Source of the DNA: a virus
IMG/VR virus record: IMGVR_UViG_3300010391_000262
Location: 1 to 44,426 of that record
Strand: one strand, 5' to 3'
Length of the DNA stretch: 44,426 nucleotides
In this document: positions 21,453 to 29,294 of the stretch, one piece after another
How the letters are laid out: the number at the start of each line of letters is the position of its first letter
How positions within the stretch are numbered: the stretch's first letter is position 1
Notes under the pieces: generated by a model
Database searches by the model: none
Seen by the model: only the letters and a program-made list of their open reading frames with translations
Told to the model about the DNA's origin: nothing
Position numbers and translations under genes: made by a program

Positions 21453-22687
21453 TGCTGCTGCTCAAGAACGCGGCGACGGATAAGGTGCTGACCTGGCTGA
21501 TGGTCCTCTCGGCCGACCACATCACCCCGGCGACGGGCCTCTCCCCGACGGTCACGATCAGCAAGAACGGCGCGGCCTTCGCGGCTCCGGCCGGCACGGT
21601 GGCCGAGGTCGGCAACGGCTGGTACAAGCTGACGCCCTCGGGCGCCGACACGACGACCAACGGCCTGCTGCTCCTGCACGCGACGGCCGCGACGGCAGAC
21701 CCGGCCGATGTCATGGCGGAGGTCGTCGCCATCGACCTCTTCGATGCCGTGGCGCTGGGCCTCAGCGCGATCACGGCCATCAAGGCCAAGACAGACCAGC
21801 TCGTGTTCACCCTCGCCAACAAGGTCGACGCCTCGATTCAGGCGGCGGGGGATTTCGCCCAGGCGGCCGCCGACAAAGTGTGGTCCACCGCATCGAGGAC
21901 CCTGACAGCCTTCTCCACCGCGCTGGCGGTGAGCGTGTGGGACGTCTTGGAGGCCAACATCGCCGCGGCCAATTCGATAGGCGTCAAACTCAAAGCGATC
22001 ACCTTCACGGTCGCTAACAAGGTCGACGCCTCGATTCAGGCGGCCGGCGACTTCGCGCAGGCCGCGGCCGACAAGGTGTGGGCGAGCGCGACGCGGACCC
22101 TCACGGCCTTCTCGACGGCCTTGGCGCTGTCGGTCTGGGACGTACTCACCTCGGCCATCGTGACGGCCAGCACGATCGGGCTTCAGGTCAAGACCAACCT
22201 CGACGCCGTACTCTCGGCGGTCAAGGCCAAGACCGACTCGCTGACCTTCACCGGGGCCGGCAAGGTCGACGCCTCGGTGCGGGATTGGCTGGGCACCGCG
22301 CCAAATGTTCTCATCGCGGGGCGTGTCGACGGCAACGTGCAAGCGACGGCGGCGGCACTCAGCTTCAACCTCACCGGGAACGTCACCGGCAACCTCTCGG
22401 GGAGCGTCGGCAGCGTCACGGCGGACGTGGGCATCACGCAGAGCGGCGCCGACAAGGTCTTTGGCGGCGCGGGGGCGGTCGTCGCGGAGCTGGCCCAGGG
22501 CATCCCGCCCGCCACGCCGCGCCCTGGCGAGGCCCTGATGCTGCTCTACATGGCGCTCCGCAACCTCGACCAGGTGACCGCCACGGAGAAACGGATCACG
22601 AACGACGCCGGCACGGTCATCGCCAAGAAGGCGCTCTCGGACGATGGCACGACCTACGCTGAAGCCGAGATGGTCTCGGGTCCCTAA
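21452..22687 (+). CDS. Repeat-containing fibre-like protein
   Basis: In this 411-aa protein, residues 1-95 form a beta domain (TPATGLSPTVTISKNGAAF, NGWYKLTPSGADTTTNG) seen in phage tail-associated proteins. Residues 111-275 carry tandem 66-residue repeats built on KVDASIQAAGDFAQAAADKV, then WDVL. A Val/Asn/Gly-rich shaft follows (NLTGNVTGNLSGSVGSV), and then a C-terminal domain (LMLLYMALRNL, RITNDAGTVIAKKALSDDGT) typical of siphophage tail or baseplate proteins. It starts at the stop of the preceding gene. It is likely a trimeric appendage. Confidence 0.7.
   Translation: MLLLKNAATDKVLTWLMVLSADHITPATGLSPTVTISKNGAAFAAPAGTVAEVGNGWYKLTPSGADTTTNGLLLLHATAATADPADVMAEVVAIDLFDAVALGLSAITAIKAKTDQLVFTLANKVDASIQAAGDFAQAAADKVWSTASRTLTAFSTALAVSVWDVLEANIAAANSIGVKLKAITFTVANKVDASIQAAGDFAQAAADKVWASATRTLTAFSTALALSVWDVLTSAIVTASTIGLQVKTNLDAVLSAVKAKTDSLTFTGAGKVDASVRDWLGTAPNVLIAGRVDGNVQATAAALSFNLTGNVTGNLSGSVGSVTADVGITQSGADKVFGGAGAVVAELAQGIPPATPRPGEALMLLYMALRNLDQVTATEKRITNDAGTVIAKKALSDDGTTYAEAEMVSGP
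21821..22216 (+). repeat. Two tandem 198-bp coding repeats
   Basis: Two 66-codon units in the fibre-like gene begin at 21821 and 22019 (AAGGTCGACGCCTCGATTCA in both). They share about 50 of 66 residues. A third, partial unit begins near 22262 (AAGGTCGACGCCTCGGTGCG). Unequal crossing-over between units could change fibre length. Confidence 0.8.
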
Positions 22688-23217
22688 TGGCGATCGACAC
22701 CCGGGAGAAGCGAGCCTCCGTTGTGGGCGTCGGCTCCGTCTGGAGCCCGCCCTCCGTGCAAGCGGGCACGGCCGGGCTCGACGCCGAGGACCGGCAGATC
22801 GTCGGATGGAGCTACGCCGGCATTGCCGTGGCGACTGGCCCAGCCCCGCCGCCCGTGCTCGCCTCGCTGAGTCCGCCCTGGGGGCCACCTGGAACGCCCG
22901 TCGTCTTGACCGGCAGCCACTTCGGCGCCGCCCAAGGGGGCAATCTGGTCTACTTCGGCGCGGTCCCGGCCGCTGTGACCGCTTGGGCCGACAGTGTCAT
23001 CTCCTGCCTCGTCCCCGCGCTGCCGGCGGGCCAAGTCCAGGTCGCGGTGGCGATGGCGGTCGGCACCAGCAACACCATGCCCTTCATGGTCGAGGCGGGC
23101 CCGGAGCCGCCGCCGGGGCCCGAGGGCTACACCGTGCGGATCACGCGGGGCCGGTGGGAGCCCTATGTGGTCGACAACTATCCCTATCGGGGGCGCGGGA
23201 GGGATCCCAGGCGATGA
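22687..23217 (+). CDS. IPT/TIG (Ig-like) domain virion protein
   Basis: In this 176-aa protein, residues 54-135 form an IPT/TIG domain: PPVLASLSPPWGPPGTPVVL, TGSHFGAAQGGNLVYFG, then ISCLVPALPAGQVQVAVAM. This Ig-like fold is used in cell-surface and phage structural proteins for carbohydrate or protein contacts. The N-terminus (MAIDTREKRASVVGVGSVWS) is of a type seen in phage structural proteins. It starts at the stop of the repeat-containing fibre-like gene, suggesting that the two form one appendage. Confidence 0.75.
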   Translation: MAIDTREKRASVVGVGSVWSPPSVQAGTAGLDAEDRQIVGWSYAGIAVATGPAPPPVLASLSPPWGPPGTPVVLTGSHFGAAQGGNLVYFGAVPAAVTAWADSVISCLVPALPAGQVQVAVAMAVGTSNTMPFMVEAGPEPPPGPEGYTVRITRGRWEPYVVDNYPYRGRGRDPRR

Positions 23218-23468
23218 GCCACTGCTACTCGATCGGGGTGAACGTGGACGGAAAGGATCAGGAGGTCTGCTCGATCGTGCCGGGCAACGAGGAGCTCGCG
23301 GCTAAGGTCAAGGCCGCCGAGAAGGTGGGCGGCCCGAAGCCCGAGGTCAGCCCCGAGGAAGTCCAGCGGGCCGTGCAGTATCACTTCAAGCGGCACAAGC
23401 CCGACGAGCATCCCAAGGGCACCGACGACAACCTGGTCGACCAGCTCAACGAGAGCTTCGGGCCGTGA
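23214..23468 (+). CDS. Hypothetical protein
   Basis: This 84-aa protein has ATG 23214 overlapping the previous stop. It has two Cys residues near the N-terminus (HCYSIGVNVDGKDQEVCSI), then a charged helical region (ELAAKVKAAEKVGGPKP, VQRAVQYHFKRHKPDEH). No family was recognised. A long upstream extension in this frame is a shadow. Confidence 0.6.
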   Translation: MSHCYSIGVNVDGKDQEVCSIVPGNEELAAKVKAAEKVGGPKPEVSPEEVQRAVQYHFKRHKPDEHPKGTDDNLVDQLNESFGP

Positions 23469-23674
23469 GCGAATGGTCGACTCGCCCGCGCCACACCGCG
23501 ATGGCCGGCCGCCGCAAGGCGACCGAGGCCTACTGCAACCTCTGCGCCCGCTGGCATCGGACCGCGCGGCACGCCCGGGGCGAGGAGCGATGCCCCTTCA
23601 AGCCAACCGAGCTCAAGCCGCTCGGCCCGCTCATTCGCTCCGACCGGCCACCGCGCACCGCGGGGATGCGGTGA
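23465..23674 (+). CDS. 69-aa basic Cys-containing protein
   Basis: The GTG start at 23465 overlaps the previous stop (GTGA). It contains CNLCARWH and ERCPF, a possible zinc site with His residues, in a strongly basic protein. It could bind nucleic acid. It is coupled to the 32-aa ORF that follows. Confidence 0.5.
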   Translation: MSEWSTRPRHTAMAGRRKATEAYCNLCARWHRTARHARGEERCPFKPTELKPLGPLIRSDRPPRTAGMR

Positions 23675-23772
23675 TGAGCCTCAAGGCGCGCAAACGCGCG
23701 GCTCGGGACCAAGCGTGGATCCGGCAGTACGTCTATGGCTGGCCGTGGAAAAAGCGGGGAGCAAAACCCTGA
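23674..23772 (+). CDS. 32-aa basic peptide
   Basis: The ATG at 23674 overlaps the previous stop (TGATG), and the stop overlaps the next ATG (TGATG). The product is Arg/Lys-rich at both ends (LKARKRAARDQAWIRQYVYG). It is supported only by the double coupling. Confidence 0.4.
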   Translation: MSLKARKRAARDQAWIRQYVYGWPWKKRGAKP

Positions 23773-24116
23773 TGCGCTGCGCCGGTGTGCTCGAGGTCCC
23801 GGTCCTCGAGGGCACGTGTAACCAGTGCGGCCTCTGTTGCACCAGCCTCGACGGCTTCCGCTGCGAGCACCTCGAGCTGGTGGGAAACCTCGGCCAGCCC
23901 GAGGCCACGCGCTGCCGGGTCTACGGCGAGCGCGTCGACGGCATGGCGATCCGCATGGTGCGGCGCAAGACGGGCGAGGAGCGGGCCTCACGCTGCTGGC
24001 AGGGCTCGCCCGGCGAGACGCTGGCGATCGTCTTGCGGGGATTGGGCAAGGGCTGCTCGTTAGTCCCGGCCGGGGTGCCGGCGGGCCGGATCGTGGCGGC
24101 GGGGCCGCTCCGATGA
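23772..24116 (+). CDS. CxxCxxCC-motif protein (YkgJ-like)
   Basis: This 114-aa protein contains CNQCGLCC (residues 15-22 in the product from ATG 23772), the motif of the CxxCxxCC family that includes YkgJ, proposed to chelate zinc or iron. Further Cys residues lie at FRCEHLE, RCRVYG and RCWQG, as in that family. What such a protein does in a phage is not known. It overlaps both neighbours. Confidence 0.7.
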   Translation: MRCAGVLEVPVLEGTCNQCGLCCTSLDGFRCEHLELVGNLGQPEATRCRVYGERVDGMAIRMVRRKTGEERASRCWQGSPGETLAIVLRGLGKGCSLVPAGVPAGRIVAAGPLR

Positions 24117-24415
24117 GATGCCTGCTCTGCGGCGAAATGGTCGACGAGGCCCGCGTGCGCCCCGAGGCCAGCTGCTCGAACCAGCTCTGCCCGGCCGCGC
24201 TGACGCTGACGCCCGCGGCCCGCGCGCGGATCGTGGTCGAGGTCATGCCAGGGCCTGAGCCCGGCCAGGTCGAGACGCGGGCCTGCTGGTGGCAGGATGG
24301 GGCGATCCACCCCATGCGGGTCGAGCACGTCGTCAACACCATGCTCAAGGACGCGGCCGGGCTCCTCTTTCAGGAGATCCGGGCCGCGGCCGAGCGGAAA
24401 GCGCGGAGCAACTGA
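24113..24415 (+). CDS. Hypothetical Cys-containing protein
   Basis: In this 100-aa protein, the N-terminus has MRCLLCGE and CSNQLCP, a four-Cys ribbon. A middle beta region with two Trp (ACWWQDGAIHPMRVEHV) and a C-terminal helix (NTMLKDAAGLLFQEIRAAAE) follow. It is coupled by ATGA before and TGATG after. Function is unknown. Confidence 0.6.
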   Translation: MRCLLCGEMVDEARVRPEASCSNQLCPAALTLTPAARARIVVEVMPGPEPGQVETRACWWQDGAIHPMRVEHVVNTMLKDAAGLLFQEIRAAAERKARSN

Positions 24416-24651
24416 TGGCTGAGACCGTGCTCCTGCGCCCCGGCTGCGCGCACGCCGTTGGCACGGCGCTGCCTTGCCGCCGCTGTGGACGCTACCGGCG
24501 CGCCTGCGCCGACTGCAACGTCTGCCTCGAGTGCATCATCGTGCTGACCGCGCCGCCCACGCCGCCCGCCCCGGCCCCCGAGGGCCAGGTGCTCCATCCG
24601 GGCGGCGCCGGCCTGCCGCCCGCGGGCCCGGGACTCGGAGGCGTGGCTTAG
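24415..24651 (+). CDS. 78-aa zinc-binding-type protein before the portal
   Basis: It has CRRCGRY, CADCNVCLEC in the first half, five or more Cys in a ribbon-like cluster, then a Pro/Ala/Gly tail. Its stop directly precedes the portal ATG with no gap, so portal translation is probably coupled to it. Confidence 0.58.
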   Translation: MAETVLLRPGCAHAVGTALPCRRCGRYRRACADCNVCLECIIVLTAPPTPPAPAPEGQVLHPGGAGLPPAGPGLGGVA

Positions 24652-26670
24652 ATGGCCACCGGCGTCCCGCACATCGACGAGCAGCGCCAGTCGGCCGCGG
24701 CTTTCGACGAGGGCCGGACCAAAGCCCGCGCGCTCCCCGCGGCACACCTGGTCAAGCTGATCCGCACCCAGAAGGAGGAGGCCGACCACGCGACGGAGGG
24801 CCAGCGCGCCCTCTGGAGCTACTGGTGGGACCTGTGGCTGAACCGCGTCGACTACGCCGACAAGGAGGACTGGCAAACCCAAATCTGGGTGCCCAAGGTG
24901 TTCTCCGCGATCGAGCACGCCACCTCGCTGATTCAGCGGTCCTTGCTCGACAGCGGCCGCCCCTTCGGCGTCGAGGGCAAGGGGGATCAGTATTCCAAGA
25001 ACCTGGCCACCCACGGCTGGCAGCCGCGGGTCGAGCTGGCGTTCGAGGGCACCGGGTTCGCCGGCAAGTTCACCGACCTCTGCAAGTTCGGCTTCGTGAC
25101 GGGCGTGGCCGGCTACCTGAAGTTCCGCTGGCAGACGGTCAACGCCCCGACGATTGCCGGCGTCACGATGGATCCCGAGTTGGGCGTGCCGCGGCCCGTC
25201 TACAAGGCCCGCCCGCGGAGCTTCCTCGCCATCGAGGTCGTCGAGCCGTGGAAAATCTTTCGGGACCCCCACAGCCGCCCGCGGGAAAACTTCTCGGGGT
25301 CCTACCTGATTCACTCCGAATGGAAGCAGCGGCCCGAGCTGGTCGCCATGGTCCGCCGCGGCTGGAACGACACCGCGGTCCAGGCCCTGCTGGCGACCAA
25401 GGGCTCGGGCACGGGGGCCACGACGCACACGAGCCAGGAGCAAGAGGCCCGCCGAAAGGACGAGCCCTCGAGGCCCCACGCCTTCCGGCAGCCCTACCTG
25501 ACCGATGAGTGGTGGGGCGATGTCCTCGACGAGAACGGGGACGCCATCATGCCGGACGGTCTCATGATCGCCTCGGGCGAGCAGCTCCTGGCCGGGCCCG
25601 CGGAGAACCCGCTCTGGGCGATCGACTTCAACACGGGGCGCCGGAAGTGGCCCTTCATCGCCGCGGCGCCGCTCTATCACCCCACGCGCTTCGAGGGCCG
25701 CGGCATCGCCGAGCAGGACGCCGACCTGGCGCGCCTCTTCAGCAACCTCTTCTGCCTCTTTGCCGACGGGCTCAACTGGCGCGTGAATCCCGAGACCGAA
25801 ATCTGGCAGGACGCGCTGGCCGACTGGGAGGACCTGGCCCACTACCCGGGCAAGCTCTGGATCAAGAAACAGCAGGCCCAGGCCCTCATGCCCGCCAACA
25901 CGGGCAATATGCCGACCGGCGAGATCATGCAGGCGCTGGAATACATCGACCGCCAGCGCCAGAACAGCAACTTCGTCAACGACTTTGTCCTGGGCTCCCC
26001 GGGCAGCCGGTCGCAGATCACGCTGGGCGAGGTCGAGATCAAGACCAACGAGAGCCACGGCATTTTCGAGACGATCGCCAAGAACCTCGAGCTGGGCGGC
26101 GTCGCCTCGGTCGAGCTCGCGCAAAACTTCCTCGCGCAGTTCCTCTGGGACTTCTCGGACCCGGCCGTGCTCAACGTCGTGGGCGAGCGCAACGCGGCCT
26201 TCCTGATGCAGCTCCCGCTGGAAGAGCGCATTGCGCAGCTCCAGGGGCAATTCACCTATAAGTTCACCGGCGTCAGCCAGGCCCTCTACAAGGGCGAGAG
26301 CACGCGGCGCCTCGTGCAGTTCGCCCAGCTGGCTGCGAGCGCGCCCTACGCCGACATCCTGCAGCGGCTGCGGCCGGTGGTCTACCTCAAGATCCTCACG
26401 GCGTTGCGCGATATGCTGAGCCTCGAGGACCGGATCGAGCTGCCGGACGAGGCCGAGATGCAGGCGGCGCTCGATCAGCAGGCGGCGGCCGGCGGGATGC
26501 CCGGCGCGACCCCGCCCGGGGGCCCGGGCCCGAGCGCCTCGATGGCTGGCCCGGTGCCGGCCTCGCCGGCCGAGCTCCTCAAGCAGCGTCCCCCCGCGAC
26601 GGGGGGCGCGATGCGCGCACTCACCCCGCCAGCCACGGCCGTGCCCAACCCGACCGGGACGGCCTCCTGA
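24652..26670 (+). CDS. Portal protein (SU10/podovirus-like)
   Basis: This 672-aa protein is large and mixed alpha/beta. It has an N-terminal helix, a WWDLWLNRVDYADKEDWQTQ region, a membrane-free wing domain (VVEPWKIFRDPHSRPRENFS), a PFIAAAPLYHPTRFEGRGIA segment typical of podoviral portals, and then a long stem helix region (EIMQALEYIDRQRQNSNFVN, LGEVEIKTNES). The C-terminal 80 residues are Pro/Ala/Gly-rich. Size and pattern fit the SU10-type portals that pair with N4-gp56/SU10-like capsid proteins. No other gene in the late region could serve as the portal. Confidence 0.88.
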   Translation: MATGVPHIDEQRQSAAAFDEGRTKARALPAAHLVKLIRTQKEEADHATEGQRALWSYWWDLWLNRVDYADKEDWQTQIWVPKVFSAIEHATSLIQRSLLDSGRPFGVEGKGDQYSKNLATHGWQPRVELAFEGTGFAGKFTDLCKFGFVTGVAGYLKFRWQTVNAPTIAGVTMDPELGVPRPVYKARPRSFLAIEVVEPWKIFRDPHSRPRENFSGSYLIHSEWKQRPELVAMVRRGWNDTAVQALLATKGSGTGATTHTSQEQEARRKDEPSRPHAFRQPYLTDEWWGDVLDENGDAIMPDGLMIASGEQLLAGPAENPLWAIDFNTGRRKWPFIAAAPLYHPTRFEGRGIAEQDADLARLFSNLFCLFADGLNWRVNPETEIWQDALADWEDLAHYPGKLWIKKQQAQALMPANTGNMPTGEIMQALEYIDRQRQNSNFVNDFVLGSPGSRSQITLGEVEIKTNESHGIFETIAKNLELGGVASVELAQNFLAQFLWDFSDPAVLNVVGERNAAFLMQLPLEERIAQLQGQFTYKFTGVSQALYKGESTRRLVQFAQLAASAPYADILQRLRPVVYLKILTALRDMLSLEDRIELPDEAEMQAALDQQAAAGGMPGATPPGGPGPSASMAGPVPASPAELLKQRPPATGGAMRALTPPATAVPNPTGTAS

Positions 26671-26885
26671 TGCCCGCCAAGAGCCCGCGCCAGCAACGCG
26701 CGGCCGGCGCTGACGTCGGCCGATGCCGGGCGGGGCAGGCGCCGCAGACCTTCCCGACGTGCAAGCTGGCCGAGGAGTTCGCGCATAAGCCCGCGGGCGG
26801 CTACGGCAAGCTGATGGACCGATCCACCAAAGGCAGCCCGCCGATGAGCCAGCGAGAGCTCCGGCAGGGCTACAGGAGGCTCTAA
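26670..26885 (+). CDS. DUF3008-like small protein
   Basis: This 71-aa protein starts MPAKSPRQQRAAGADVGR, close to the MPAKSKAQQR start of the small DUF3008-type phage proteins that commonly lie near portal genes. It has a central TCKLAEEFAHKP segment and a basic C-terminus. The start overlaps the portal stop. The role is unknown. Confidence 0.65.
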   Translation: MPAKSPRQQRAAGADVGRCRAGQAPQTFPTCKLAEEFAHKPAGGYGKLMDRSTKGSPPMSQRELRQGYRRL

Positions 26886-26887
26886 TC

Positions 26888-27232
26888 ATGGCGCGCATGC
26901 TCATCGCCGGCACCTGCTACCACCCGAACCCTGCCCAGCCGCTCATGTGTACGGGCTGCGGCGTCCACCGGATCGGCCACGGCGACAACTACGAAATGGT
27001 GCTTGACGTCGAGAGCGGCAAGGTTCTCGACGTCTACCGGACCGGGTGCGGACCGACCACGCCCGAGGGCACCCCGCGGCTCTGCGACCGGTCGAAGGAC
27101 TACCAGCCACCGAGCCAGCCTCCCGGGGAGGCGCCGGCGAAGGCTCCGCGCGCGCCCAGGAAGAAGCCGGCCGCCAAGCCCAAGGCCCGCACGAAGTCCG
27201 CTCGCGGCGCCAAGGCCAAGGCACGCCGCTAG
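26888..27232 (+). CDS. Zinc-binding-type protein with lysine-rich tail
   Basis: In this 114-aa protein, residues 1-65 contain CYHP, CTGCGVH and CGPT...RLCDRS, probably one zinc site. The last 35 residues are histone-H1-like (PAKAPRAPRKKPAAKPKART), a tail likely to bind DNA. A head-packaged DNA-binding protein or assembly factor is possible. There is a ribosome site (AGGAG) upstream. Confidence 0.65.
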   Translation: MARMLIAGTCYHPNPAQPLMCTGCGVHRIGHGDNYEMVLDVESGKVLDVYRTGCGPTTPEGTPRLCDRSKDYQPPSQPPGEAPAKAPRAPRKKPAAKPKARTKSARGAKAKARR

Positions 27233-27237
27233 CGCCC

Positions 27238-27558
27238 GTGCCCACCTGGGTCGAGGTCCAGGGCTTCAGGCTCCTCAAGGAGGACCACGTCAACGTGGAG
27301 GCCGGCCGGCAGTTCATCAACCGGATCCGCGCCCAGAAGCTCATGCCCGCCTACGACTTTCAGGACTGGCTCAAGGTCCTGATGAAGTCGGGTTATGAGG
27401 CCTTCCGAGAGGCCTGCCAGGAGTTCAAGTCTCCCGGGGAGCCCGCGGGCGACCGCCTGGTGCTGACGCCGGCCGAGTTCCGCGAACAGGTGTTGGGCCG
27501 CCACCCGACCCAGCCGGGCGTGCCGCTGCGGATCGTCGGAGGCCGCCGTGCCGGCTGA
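27238..27558 (+). CDS. Hypothetical head-region protein
   Basis: This 106-aa protein begins at the GTG at 27238, five bases after the previous stop. It is mixed helical (LLKEDHVNVEAGRQFINRIR, FQDWLKVLMKSGYEAFREAC). It overlaps the next gene by 11 bp. No family was recognised. Confidence 0.6.
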   Translation: MPTWVEVQGFRLLKEDHVNVEAGRQFINRIRAQKLMPAYDFQDWLKVLMKSGYEAFREACQEFKSPGEPAGDRLVLTPAEFREQVLGRHPTQPGVPLRIVGGRRAG

Positions 27559-28006
27559 GGTCGGTCTCGGGCGGCCCCGCAAGCGCGAGGACCCGTTCTC
27601 GTTTACCCGCTTCATGCGGGACGCGGCGGGCCTGGTCTGGCAGGGCGTCTCGGCCGAGGATGCGGCCGGCCTGAAGGACCAGGAGAAGGCCGAGCGCGGG
27701 GCCCGCTTGGCCCAGCTCGTGAGCTCGCGCGCACCGGCCGACATCTGGATCGACCTCTGGGACCTCATCACCGCCGAGTTCGACGCCGCGCTCGAGCAAC
27801 TCATGGATGCGGTCGACACCGGCACGCCGGACGCGGTGCTGACCCAGGCGGCGACGCTCAAGGCCTACCGCAATATCGTCGCCCAGGTCGACAAAAGACT
27901 TGTGCTGGGGCACGGCGCGATGGTAAGGCTGGGGAAGCGACGGTTAGCGAGCGGGCTTGCCGCCCGCGACGCGCACGCTGCACCAGAGCAAAAGGAGACC
28001 GGATGA
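27548..28006 (+). CDS. Hypothetical helical head-region protein
   Basis: This 152-aa protein has a GTG start inside the previous gene. It is strongly helical (FTRFMRDAAGLVWQGVSAED, DIWIDLWDLITAEFDAALEQ, TLKAYRNIVAQVDKRL). It is the last gene before the terminator-like hairpin at 28085, so it ends a transcription or translation unit. Function is unknown. Confidence 0.6.
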   Translation: MPAEVGLGRPRKREDPFSFTRFMRDAAGLVWQGVSAEDAAGLKDQEKAERGARLAQLVSSRAPADIWIDLWDLITAEFDAALEQLMDAVDTGTPDAVLTQAATLKAYRNIVAQVDKRLVLGHGAMVRLGKRRLASGLAARDAHAAPEQKETG

Positions 28007-28084
28007 GTCGCTAGTCCAAGTGTAGAACCCAGCGCCCGGCCCCGGTGGCGCGCACCATCGGGGAGCCGAGAGGTTGGACAGTCA

Positions 28085-28127
28085 GAGCCCGGTGTCGGCC
28101 GACAACGCCACCGGGCTCTTGCTGTTT
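28085..28127 (+). terminator. Rho-independent terminator-like hairpin
   Basis: GAGCCCGGTG (28085-28094) pairs perfectly over 10 bp with CACCGGGCTC (28109-28118) around a 14-base loop. TTGCTGTTT follows. It lies in the 194-bp gene-free stretch between 28006 and 28201, before the scaffold and capsid genes. It may limit transcription into them or mark the end of the portal unit. A separate promoter for the capsid unit is expected but none is clear. Confidence 0.6.
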
Positions 28128-28200
28128 CTGGGGCGCTGGGGAAGTCCTGAGCGCACGCGCGGACCCGAAAGGACTCTCCGCGCGGCGCAGCGAGGTCAGG

Positions 28201-29271
28201 ATGGGACAGCTCGACGCAGGGGTGTTGCAGGTGGATCTGCCGAAGCCGGTGGACGGCATGGCAGCGCAGGTCGTCCGCGCGCAGCTCGCGGCCGCTGAGG
28301 GTCAGGCCCCGCCAGGAGCGGACTCGCCCGACACCACGGCTGCCGATGTAGCCAAGCCCGCGGATAAGGGCACGGCCCCCGCCGGCGACACCGCCGCAGC
28401 GGAAGCCACGGCTGCCGCCGACCGGCCCAAGCCGGTCGCAGGGGAGAGCGCCGCGGATTACCAGCGACGCCTCGATGAGTACGACAAGCGCCTGAAGGAC
28501 ACCCAGCGCGCGCTCCACGGCAAGACCGAGGAGGTCAGGGCCGCAGAAGCGACGGCGGCCGCCGCGACCCAGCGCGCCGACGGCCTCGAGCAGCAGGTCG
28601 TGGTGCTCAAGGGTCAGCTCGACACCGTGCTGGCCAACCCGGAGCTGCGACTGGTCGTAGCCCAGCCCGCCGCTGCCGCCACCACCGAGGAGCAGGCCTA
28701 CAAGGACGCCTACCAGGTCTACAAGGCGGCGCCCGACGATGAAGCCGCGGTGGTCGGTCTGCTCAAAGCGGCCGAGGAGCTGTCGTTCAAGCGCATCCGG
28801 CGTGAGCAGGCGCAGGAGGTCGTCCAGCAGGAGAACGTGCGACGCACGCACGAGACGATGTCAAGCGTCACCAAGGAAATCTCGGCCTGGGTCCAGAAGG
28901 TCGACCCGGCCGTGCCGTTGACCATCTTCTGGGGCTTCACGCGCACGGCGGAGGCGATGACGCCGCCGGAGCTCAAGACGGCCCCCGTCAGTCAGCGCAT
29001 CGCCTGGCAGGCCCAGAAAGCCCTCGAGCTCGCGCGGGAGACCCTGCGGGAGCGTGACCAGAAGGTCCTCGAGGCGGCCCGCACAGGCCAAGGCATCGAA
29101 CACACCGCGGGCATCGTCATGGCCGCAGGCGGCGCTCGGCCGCCAGCCCCGGCTGCCGCGGGCGGTCGTCTGAACAACGGGATCCCGACGGCGGGGACCG
29201 GCGACGGCCTCTCGATGGTGGACCAGCTGGCCGCCCTGCACACCAAGCGGTTCGGCGGGGCTTCGCCGTAG
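28201..29271 (+). CDS. Capsid scaffolding protein
   Basis: This 356-aa protein is acidic and Ala/Thr-rich at the N-terminus (60-120). It is then a long coiled coil (about 130-200: SAADYQRRLDEYDKRLKDTQ, then AATQRADGLEQQVVVLKGQL), followed by a helical C-terminus ending in a basic FGGASP-type tail. Composition, coiled coil and position directly upstream of the capsid gene fit a scaffold. ATG 28201 is preferred, because the upstream frame covers the terminator hairpin and contains a TAG at 28012-28014. Confidence 0.78.
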   Translation: MGQLDAGVLQVDLPKPVDGMAAQVVRAQLAAAEGQAPPGADSPDTTAADVAKPADKGTAPAGDTAAAEATAAADRPKPVAGESAADYQRRLDEYDKRLKDTQRALHGKTEEVRAAEATAAAATQRADGLEQQVVVLKGQLDTVLANPELRLVVAQPAAAATTEEQAYKDAYQVYKAAPDDEAAVVGLLKAAEELSFKRIRREQAQEVVQQENVRRTHETMSSVTKEISAWVQKVDPAVPLTIFWGFTRTAEAMTPPELKTAPVSQRIAWQAQKALELARETLRERDQKVLEAARTGQGIEHTAGIVMAAGGARPPAPAAAGGRLNNGIPTAGTGDGLSMVDQLAALHTKRFGGASP

Positions 29272-29294
29272 TCCTCGAGACATAAGGAGACCCC

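Noticed and set aside
21353-22888. 511-codon minus-strand ORF opposite the repeat-containing fibre-like gene
   Set aside because: It is an antisense shadow. Its apparent repeats are the reverse of the + strand repeats, and no ribosome site is present.
24370-26913. 847-codon minus-strand ORF opposite the portal gene
   Set aside because: It mirrors the codon structure of the portal gene and of its neighbours. In very GC-rich DNA the antisense frame lacks stops. Its product has no domain-like pattern, and + strand genes there are clear.
28015-28200. 62-codon N-terminal extension of the scaffold protein from upstream ORF start 28045
   Set aside because: The sequence is Arg/Cys/Trp-rich and not scaffold-like, overlaps a terminator hairpin, and lacks a ribosome site. 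ATG 28201 gives a normal scaffold.
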